Assembly (NCBI GenBank): GCA_022494885.1
Contig: JAGVSM010000470.1
Coordinates: forward strand, 124,001-188,000
Direction: 5' to 3'
Source of the DNA: Micrasema longulum
Lineage: Eukaryota > Arthropoda > Insecta > Trichoptera > Brachycentridae
DNA: 64,000 bases
In this document: positions 56,580 to 64,000 of the stretch, in pieces
How the letters are laid out: each line of letters opens with the position of its first letter
Numbering within the stretch: position 1 is the first letter of the stretch
The notes under the pieces: generated by a model
What the model was told of the DNA's origin: nothing
The model's database searches: none
The model's input: only the letters and a program-made list of their open reading frames with translations
Translations under genes and position numbers: made by a program

Positions 56580-57940
56580 ATAATATCCGCCTAATGTCGG
56601 TCCGAGGCCTTGAGACTAGCAATGATCTTGCATTGCTTCACCAAACAGAACCCGGGCTCAAAGTCACGTTCATGCACAATACTAACACTAAAAGTGTATG
56701 GCCAACATTAGAAAGGCGTTGCCAGAGTCATTGTTACAAGTGAAAATAGCTCAAAATGATTATGTAGGAATAATGACGGAAAAATAACTACAAAGTATGC
56801 ACAGAGGAAAAAATATTCATGCTTGTACTTGCAAGGCGTATTGTAAAATGCATGTAGAACTAATAAGAGTAGTAAATTGTATACATTCATATTTTATTTA
56901 CTACCTACTCTGTGCTGGAAACATAACTGTGTCCATTTGTACTGGCACAAACGTTTTGTACATTATTTATAAGTAAAAAATACCACCAATAAAATTATAT
57001 AATGGGAATTATAAATATACATATTTTTTAGGTATTATATTATAAAAATACAATTAAACTGATAACAATCCAACATTTTTAACACTACTATAGACTTAAA
57101 AGAATATTCCTTCAATCTTAAATAATTAATTTTATTTGCAAAGTATTTTTTTAAAAACGAAAAACGACAACTAGAGCGATATTGTTTACATTTTTCCTCA
57201 TAAATTATTGCGAAGCGAATGTCGATTTTATTAATAATATCAAAGTGCTTCACTCATTTCCACGCGATATTATATTCGGAAGTCATTGAACTATTCACAA
57301 ATGATAAAATCTTCTAGTAAATAAATAATCAATACAATGTGTCGTATACGATGTCGTATCGACGTGTAGAAATAGTAGTGTAATTATTTAAATGATTACA
57401 TAATGAGAGTATCTAACTATAATTATATTTTAGTATAGATAGATCTGATATAATAATTTATTAGAGGTAGGTATGTGTATTACTGATTAAAGATAAAAAT
57501 ACAACCATACTACGCATTGTTGAGATTTACGCGCTTTACAATTTACGTGTAGTCAAAAGATTTTTAATAAGAAATCAAATTTTTGTAACACCTGCTGAAA
57601 GTACATTATATCTATTGTGATTGGTCTAGTGATCCAGGTGTTCATATTGTAGGGTCGATTGTTTCTACTGAAGCCTTCAGTCCGAGACGTTCACCAGCCC
57701 GAAAGATACATTGTAAAATAAAATAAGAAATCGATAACAGCATCGATAACATGTTTGAATGTAATAATAGTGTAAGGTACGTTAAACATTTTCAAAAACT
57801 TACAAGTTGCGGTGTAAAGGGGGCTCAAGAAATGTATACATACCTGAAACACAAAAAAAAAACATTGAAATGGATTCCATCAGTTTCTTAAAATTGTACA
57901 CTATCAAAAGTTGAACATAACGTTAATGTTAAATATTAAT
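56580..57940. other. No recognised feature
   Basis: AT-rich unique sequence with short open frames of no known motif. Confidence 0.4.
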
Positions 57941-57943
57941 GTA

Positions 57944-58268
57944 CATCTTGAGTGGTTTATGCTATGTATATGTGCCGCATGTAATGTATATGTTTGTGTA
58001 TGTTTTATGTGTGCGTTCATGTGTGTGCGTGGATGGCTCGGAGTGTACATTCGGTATTTTTATTTATTTTAATTTATTACCTCCATGGAAAACGCAAATG
58101 TCAACAATTATTCTTTTCTCACTTAAAATTCTTTTTTTTTGTCACATTTAATGTTTATATCTTTTAATTTATGAAAACTTAATTGGTCTTTTTATGTTAA
58201 AAAATTGTTGTTTTTAATACTGATTTTGTATGACTGTATGTTTTCTAAATAAAATAAAAAATAAATTA
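57944..58268 (+). repeat. LINE 3' UTR, second copy
   Basis: Begins CATCTTGAGTGGTTTATGCT and ends TTCTAAATAAAATAAAAAAT, matching 3,894-4,228 almost throughout with small indels. The coding part is absent, so this is a strongly 5'-truncated insertion. Confidence 0.8.
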
Positions 58269-58289
58269 CAACAGAGATGAAGAACATTT

Positions 58290-58490
58290 AAGAAAAGGTA
58301 ATATAGAAGTCTAGGCATCTACAGGGCTTATGACCTGTCAATGGCTGGTTTAAGTGGCCACTTTACACACTGTTTAACATTCACCATTCTGCCTATATTT
58401 GAACATCTATATTCCTTCAATTCTTTCACCTGTTGATGTTTGTGAAGCCTCTTTAACTTCACAAACATATAACATTTCAGATATTATTTA
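58290..58490 (+). repeat. Foldback repeat family D copy
   Basis: TAGAAGTCTAGGCATCTACA, GGGCTTATGACCTGTCAATG, CACTTTACACACTGTTTAAC and CTGTTGATGTTTGTGAAG are present. Then TTAACTTCACAAACAT inverts the last block, so the palindrome turns at about 58,450. Confidence 0.75.
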
Positions 58491-58494
58491 AACA

Positions 58495-59795
58495 AATAAT
58501 AAAAAATCGCTTGAATCGCATTGAGAAGGTCGTAGGACTTCGAAATTGTTTATAATTGAAAAAAAAAATTATCTATTTTAATTACCGAAAAATATGACTT
58601 TTGACAGATCGCGTGCTTATTCCAGCGTTATACCACATAATGTGCAGGTATAAGTTTCTATGGTCGCTATCGCAGATTTAAACAGAGTTTAACTCTATGC
58701 GAGGTTTAAAAGTAATACTTTTTGCTATACCATTATTATTCTACCACTATTCTCAAGCTTAACTTTATACCCGATATATAAGTAAGGCCCATACAGTATA
58801 CCGTAGTGATGGTGAATATGATTTTAGTATTCACATTGTGTTAACTCATAAGAATATATAATGTAATAAATAATATAATTAACATTATATTATTATTAAT
58901 TGAATCGGCATTCACTTCTTAACACTTGTGTTACACTAATAACAAATAACAAAGTTTTATTTTCATAATAATTTATAATAAACATTCGTTTGCTTGATTC
59001 AGATGTTTCAATGAACATAATCGAAATAGAAGTCAAATCGATTTAAAAACATTATATCACCCTGCTTGTCGATAACGACGCAATAAGATGTAATTAGTTC
59101 ATTAATTAAAGGGGAATTGAAAAATATTGTGTGTCGATAGAGTACTCTATTTGATTTTATTGTCGATAACTCCCCGCGATAAAATTGAAACATTTGTACG
59201 TTTTCTCCCCCATCGCATCTGTTGTTCTATTTCCTCGGCACGCCCTACATTTCCTCTCTGTATACGAGGGAGGGATGCAGAATGCGGACTAGAGTACATA
59301 CTCAGTAGTGAATTATTGCTATTTCGATTCATTAGCATGCGAAATTTATTATTTAAGCGCGTTAAATGCTATTACTGAGCTATTTTTATTATTATTTCAT
59401 GATACCCACTGCTACTGTCAGTTCATTATTACAAGAATTTCAAAATAAAAAAAACCAGCCCCGTGATATCCGATACAGAATGGCCTATTTCCCACGTATC
59501 GTATAAATCCAAATGGCACGGCAAAATTGGGGTTGACTGTCATTTATCATATTCTTTCGTATTTATTTCATGTTTGTTCAGCGGTTACTCTATAAAAATC
59601 CTGCAAAAGGAAATCGAGTAAAGATTTGTCGGTCTCACAGTATACTGGTTGTTGCGTTTAACTAGCATTATTTATTTATTTATTTATTACGGACATTGTT
59701 CATATATACAATGTATAGGGTTTAAATATTACAATAAAAGAAAAATATAAAACATTAAAAAAAGATGAAAAGAAGCATTGACAAACATAAGGGAC
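58495..59795. other. No recognised gene
   Basis: A less AT-rich patch at 59,170-59,340 is open on both strands without recognisable motifs. A TTTA run lies at 59,671-59,690. Confidence 0.35.
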
Positions 59796-59801
59796 ATCAA
59801 G

Positions 59802-59933
59802 ACAAGATCTGGACTATTTATTTAGTGCTTTAATTTAAAAAGTCCAGATCTTGTTTTAAATTAACAATTTAAGGCTATAGTTTGTTCTATGCTGTTATTT
59901 TTAAATTATTTAAAAATAACAGCATAGAACAAA
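59802..59933. repeat. Two adjacent hairpins
   Basis: Hairpin 1 (59,802-59,854): ACAAGATCTGGACT and its exact complement, loop of about 25. Hairpin 2 (59,881-59,933): a 25-bp perfect stem TTTGTTCTATGCTGTTATTT... with a loop of only three bases. No known element class is evident. Confidence 0.75.
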
Positions 59934-59939
59934 ATAAAT

Positions 59940-60530
59940 ACATATAATAAAATAATTACATTACAAAAAGCCGTGTGGATTTTTGCATGGTGTAAAATGA
60001 GCCAATCACGTGATATCACGCAGTGGTTTGCTCGTTTACAGCTATCTAGTCGTCGTGAATTTACTTAAAGGCATGAGTTCCTATAACCCAAAAATGTTTA
60101 AAAGCCCCGAGCATCGTTTGGAGTTCCGACAGTTTTCCATGTTTTTTGTAGATTAGAGCTATTGTAATTTAGTACGCTGTACCAAAATACGATATTAATC
60201 AATGATTGAGTAAAATAATAATTACAATTAGCAATTATGATTACCAGTCGCAATTGCTTTTGTGAATTCGCCGTGCAAGAATCCAATACCAGTACCTACT
60301 ACTGCGAGATGAAAAGATGCAACCTATTTCGTAGGGGTGGCGAAACTGACCTACCCAATTCAAGGACGCGTCACCCTTGCCTGTAATCATGACCACCCCA
60401 TGAAATAAAGCTCGGAAATGTAATCGAATTGCAAACGAGAAAAGGCATAAGAAATCTAATAAACGTACAATTATTTTATTTTTTTAAATTTTAACTAAAA
60501 ATACAAAATATTCACATGACAAAATAGTTG
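59940..60530. other. No recognised feature
   Basis: Unique sequence with a GC-balanced patch near 60,290-60,400 and no recognised frame. Confidence 0.4.
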
Positions 60531-60538
60531 TCCCGTAA

Positions 60539-60930
60539 GTTTGCAAAATCATTCTGTCAAGATTAAATAGATTAAGGCATAGTCAGATATATATTCAACT
60601 AGAATCCCTAAAATTTATTCATAAATTAGCCACCGATGTAATTAAAGACGAAGAACTTAAACTTGAAAAAAAAAATTGGAGTCAACATGAACACAATACG
60701 AGAATATCAGAACAATGTCATAAACAACATTCTATAACGAGACTTATAAACCAGGGACTGAAATTATACAATAAACTACCAGACAAAATTAAACAAAAAC
60801 TCAGACAACCTTTATAAAAGATGTTAAAAATATTATCATTAACATTAGAATATGAATATAAAAAAGAACAATTATTTTGTTAGATGAATGTAATCCGTAA
60901 GGGTTTATAAATAAAATTTAAATAAAAAAA
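60539..60930 (+). pseudogene. LINE reverse transcriptase C-terminal fragment with 3' UTR
   Basis: An uninterrupted 92-codon frame (60,539-60,817) includes LSRLNRLRHSQIYIQLESLK, FIHKLATDVIKDEE, HEHNTRISEQCHKQHSITRL and NQGLKLYNKLPDKIKQKLRQ. The HNTR...GxxLYNKLPxxIK pattern is typical of the C-terminus of jockey/RTE-type insect LINEs. A 3' UTR ending in AAATAAAAAAATAAATA follows. It is 5'-truncated. The frame itself is not broken, so this is one of the better-preserved LINE ends here. Confidence 0.78.
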
Positions 60931-60944
60931 TAAATATTATTAAT

Positions 60945-61005
60945 ATTTAAAGCATCGACTTTGTGGTTTTATTAAGAAAAAATAAATGTTTAAAAATTTA
61001 ATATA
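60945..61005 (+). repeat. Family G left-end fragment
   Basis: ATTTAAAGCATCGACTTTGT corresponds to the boundary ATTTGAAGCATTAACTTTGT of the 21.25 kb copy. The hammerhead part is absent. Confidence 0.4.
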
Positions 61006-61092
61006 TATGTTTACAATTCAATACAAACAAATTTTATAGTGGACAAATCTAAAAAACCTTAAACGACAGTTTAACCTTATATAACATAAACA

Positions 61093-62040
61093 TACGAGAG
61101 CGGATTGAAAATGAAGCTACCTAAGTAGGATTTTTTTTTTTTTTTCAAAAACCATTTATTTCTTAACATAGTCTCTTTTTACTTCGACACACTTAGTAAG
61201 ACGATATTCCAACTTTATTATACCATCTGAATAATACGATTTCGGGAACCTCTCAATATACGCGTTAGTTTCGGTAATCACTTCTTCGTTTGAGCTGTAT
61301 CTTTTTCCTGCGAGCCATTTTCTCAAGTTTGGAAACAGGAAAAAGTCACTAGGAGCTAATCTGGACTATTAGGTGGATGATCAACCAATTCGAAGTGTAT
61401 TTCACGTAATTTTAGCATCGTATCTAATGCTGTGTGAACCCCGGTGCGTTGTCTTAAAGAAAGAGCACTTTTCTTTTCTTCTTTAAATGTGGTCGTTTTT
61501 CCTTGATTGCATCATTCAATTGATCCAATAATGCACGATAATACTTTCCTGTGATTGTGGATCCTTTTTCAAGATAATCGATGAGCAATATTCCGAGTGC
61601 ATCCCAAAATACAGTGGGCTTAACCTTGCCAGCCGATTTTACTGCCTTTGCCTTCTTCGGAGCACTTCCACCAGCTTGTACCCATTGCTTCGATTGATTT
61701 TTGGTTTCAGGCGTATAAGTGATGCACCCACGTTTCATCAACAGTTATTAATCGACGCCAAAAATCAACAGGATTACGCTTTATCATGTCCAAACACTGC
61801 TGTGAAGTGGTCTCTCGAACTCGTTTTTGTTCGACACTGAGCAAACGCGGCACCCATCTTGCCGATAGCTTTTTCATATGCAAATGTTCATGCAAAATGT
61901 TGAACACGCGTTCATATGAGATGTTTACCATTTTAACAATCTCACGCAACTTCACTCGGCGATCATTCATAACTATATCGAGGATTTTCTTGATATTTTC
62001 TTCAGTAACCACCTATTTTCGCCTTCCGATCTCCTGAAGT
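61093..62040 (-). pseudogene. Mariner-family transposase, 5'-truncated and inactivated
   Basis: On the minus strand VVTEENIKKILDIVMNDRRV, HEHLHMKKLSARWVPRLL, LITVDETWVHH (first catalytic aspartate), SAGKVKPTVFWDALGILLID, GSTITGKYYRALLDQLND and KKRKVLFL follow the mariner order. The second catalytic aspartate (DNAP) lies just after a stop replacing Q, and the third (APSDFFLFPNLR) lies after a one-base deletion. A stop also precedes VVTEEN. The N-terminal DNA-binding part is missing: the match ends at about 62,040 against a LINE fragment. The right-hand terminal repeat ACGAGAGCGGATTGAAAATG is at 61,094. It cannot encode active transposase. Confidence 0.9.
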
Positions 62041-62047
62041 TGATTTG

Positions 62048-62370
62048 CTCTTTTTGATAAGAATATGTTAGTCACTTTATTTTTTAAGTTAGCCAGAGAT
62101 AAACTAAATATATCAAAATATGATCCATATTTATTACTAGTATTCTTTAATCTAAAAATTGGTGAGGTATATTGAGCTACCGTTCCAGAATTTTGACAAT
62201 AAAATATTGTAGATGTTCTGCTTAACCTGGGTGGTACATATAATGAAATCAACTTCAGTAGATCAGTGGTATCAAACATTGGTTTTATTATTTTATATAA
62301 AGTCGTAAGATCGGTCGATGTTCTTCGTTTTTCGATTAAGTCGTATGTGGTAGGAGAAATAAGATATAAT
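62048..62370 (-). pseudogene. Jockey/I-type LINE C-terminal fragment
   Basis: Minus-strand frame: PTTYDLIEKRRTSTDLTTLY, KIIKPMFDTTDLLKLISLYV, RTSTIFYCQNSGTVAQYTSP and NKYGSYFDIFSLSLANLKNK. The ERRxxxDLxxLYKIIxxxxDxxxLLxxI-x-VP arrangement followed by SPIxR..N...DIFxLSL is a standard LINE C-terminus. It abuts the truncated mariner at 62,040-62,048 and an AG-rich tandem repeat on the other side. Confidence 0.75.
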
Positions 62371-62424
62371 ACGTGTTGGGTTCAAAAGAAAGGAGATGCA
62401 AGATATGGGTCGAGATGTAAAGGG

Positions 62425-62510
62425 TACGAGAGAGATAGAAATAAAAAGTACACGAAAGAGAAAGGGTATGAGAGAGATAGAAATAAAAAGTACGAGAAGA
62501 AAGGGGGGAG
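62425..62510. repeat. AG-rich imperfect tandem repeat (about 42-bp unit)
   Basis: Two units share GGTA(C/T)GAGAGAGATAGAAA and TAAAAAGTAC, separated by GAAAGAGAAA. A third partial unit begins near 62,396. The open frames over it are compositional. Confidence 0.8.
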
Positions 62511-62514
62511 GTAA

Positions 62515-63635
62515 GAGAGGGAAATGGGGATGCAGAATGATGCTATGCAACTGCGCTGAATGTAGGCTAAATCGATTATTGCGTCGAAGTATTTTCTGAA
62601 CAACCGTAGGTCCATATTTCAGTTTCATAACTTCAAATAATTATTTAAGCTTTACAAAATAAAACTACCGTGGATATTTAAGTGTCGAGTGTTTATCTAA
62701 TACTTTTTCTTACATGTAAATATTATATATATACATATATCTGAGTAAAGTACACACAATTTCTTATTATTATAAAGGTGGTTAAATTCGTTTTCATAAA
62801 TCATTTGTAATACCGGAATATTCATCGTAAGATGTTTTATAAATTTACGGAATCTTATAATAATACGGAAAGTTGATTATTACCGTTTTAGAATTTTACA
62901 TACTTAAAATTACATTGTACGATTTTATGTGATAATCATAGGACAAGAAACGGGGCAGAAAACATAATAAAATATTTTTTAAAAACATCAACATTCAAAA
63001 TTATCAATTGAATCATTATCGCGTTTTCGTATAATTAAGGGAAGTAAAAAAGCCAAAAGTTTGTAAGGTTAATGATTCTCCTCGGCAAAGTATTAAAATT
63101 ACCGGTGACTATAAACTTTTCAATCATAAAATTGATATAACGAATACAATAAAATTTTGATTTAAGACTGTTATATTATCAGCATAAACTAATTATGGTA
63201 TCCATAAAATATTAATGACAATGTAAGAAAGTGTTCACAGTATGATGTATAAGGCATGCCGACAGTAGTGTTATAAGTCGCAGCAAAAAATGAAAAAGAC
63301 ACATATATCCAATCTAAGGCCGATACAATACATGATTTATAGTAAGCTGGAGGATTTATTATAGGTGTCTAGTACACGTCAGCAACAATATACTATCGTC
63401 AAACATTCGTATCAACCAAAATATTTTACAAAAAAAGACAAATATATTAAATGACCAATAAGTGCCGACTCAGATTTATTTATTTGGGTTTCTTGCATTT
63501 TTATAGTACTCGTATACTAAAATTTTCTTTCTGAAAAACAAACGTGACTTAAAATGGAGAGAACATAATTGAAAATAATGTTGCCTTTTTTTACTCTGCT
63601 AAAAAAAATAATTGACTTTTTTATCTAATATTAGT
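62515..63635. other. AT-rich, no recognised feature
   Basis: No repeat family, hairpin or coding signal was recognised between the tandem repeat and the family G copy at the right edge. Confidence 0.4.
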
Positions 63636-63639
63636 ACAT

Positions 63640-64000
63640 ATTAGTATATAACCACTTACAGACTTTTTTTGGTCCACTGGTTTCGAGACATACCAGTCTC
63701 TTTGTCAGGACACTCACTACACCAATAACAACATGCAAATACTAAAAAACACCTCCAGCTTCACCATTAGCGTAGTATGTATATAGTATTTACAAAAATA
63801 CATCAATCAGAAGCAGATTTATAGAGATGCGCGAACACCACCATGTCTAAAAATGCACTAAGCTTAATAAAAATTTAAAAAAACTCATTTGATGAATTGG
63901 TAGGGAGTTGTGAGAGAGTAGCGGGGGCGTAGAGGTGGGGTTACCCGATTGGTTAATTTTGAATTAAAAAATAGCGCTGGAATTAAAATGTTTGACCACA
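63640..64000. repeat. Family G element at the right edge, with hammerhead-like motif
   Basis: ATATAACCACTTACAGACTT, ACTGGTTTCGAGACATACCA and GTCAGGACACTCACTACACC follow the order of the 21.3 kb left arm. The last bases of the window (AAAATGTTTGACCACA) are the reverse complement of that copy's left end, so the element may close just here. The minus-strand motif at 63,671-63,713 keeps helix II GAGAC/GTCTC and GAAA, but the core reads CTGACAA, so it is probably inactive. Confidence 0.65.

Noticed and set aside
59881..59933. microRNA precursor
   Set aside because: A 25-bp perfect stem with a 3-base loop is too short and too perfect for a typical animal pri-miRNA; more likely a foldback remnant.
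62293..62628. Two overlapping serine/leucine-rich minus-strand frames as genes
   Set aside because: They translate the AG-rich tandem repeat at 62,425-62,510, which is open in several frames by composition.

Overview
The window looks like intergenic or long-intron DNA from an animal nuclear genome, most likely an insect or other arthropod. It is AT-rich and has no bacterial-style gene density or long intact reading frame. It is packed with decayed eukaryotic mobile elements: several LINE reverse-transcriptase fragments, a dead mariner transposase, at least three families of tRNA-like SINEs, foldback/MITE-type elements, and two short repeat families carrying hammerhead-ribozyme-like motifs. 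No cellular protein gene can be read in full. The species cannot be named from the sequence.

The one good cellular-gene candidate is a short GC-rich exon on the minus strand at 13,931-13,992. It has an ATG, 20 codons and a GTAAGA donor. A CpG-rich, promoter-like block lies upstream at about 14.0-14.5 kb. The gene would run leftwards, and the next exon was not found in the 13.9 kb that remain.

Layout. 0-14 kb: LINE remnants (3.6-4.2, 5.7-6.1, 8.6 kb), foldback repeats, SINE A, two ribozyme-family copies (9.9 and 10.5 kb) and a TA-flanked MITE (11.4 kb). 14-24 kb: promoter-like island, a LINE split by a terminal-inverted-repeat insertion (16.1-16.9 kb), SINE C copies and a large foldback element with a hammerhead motif in each arm (21.3-21.8 kb). 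24-38 kb: SINEs of all three families, a near-perfect 45-bp-arm MITE (26.9 kb), RTE-like LINE remnants (31 and 34 kb) and nested insertions. 38-50 kb: two collinear copies of an undescribed multi-motif repeat (38.3 and 43.9 kb), a LINE C-terminus (42 kb) and a 1-kb element with inverted termini (47.3-48.3 kb). 50-64 kb: a foldback element (51.1 kb), the best hammerhead copy (52.9 kb), LINE remnants, a dead mariner (61.1-62.0 kb) and a second copy of the 21-kb ribozyme family running off the right edge.

The elements do not act together as a pathway; they record successive insertions, several visibly nested. The most notable signal is the pair of hammerhead-bearing families. The ribozyme stems covary between copies while the catalytic core is recognisable. 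One copy in each family keeps the full core, and the others carry single core changes. Such motifs are known from Penelope-like retroelements and retrozymes, so these are probably remnants of, or small elements derived from, that class.
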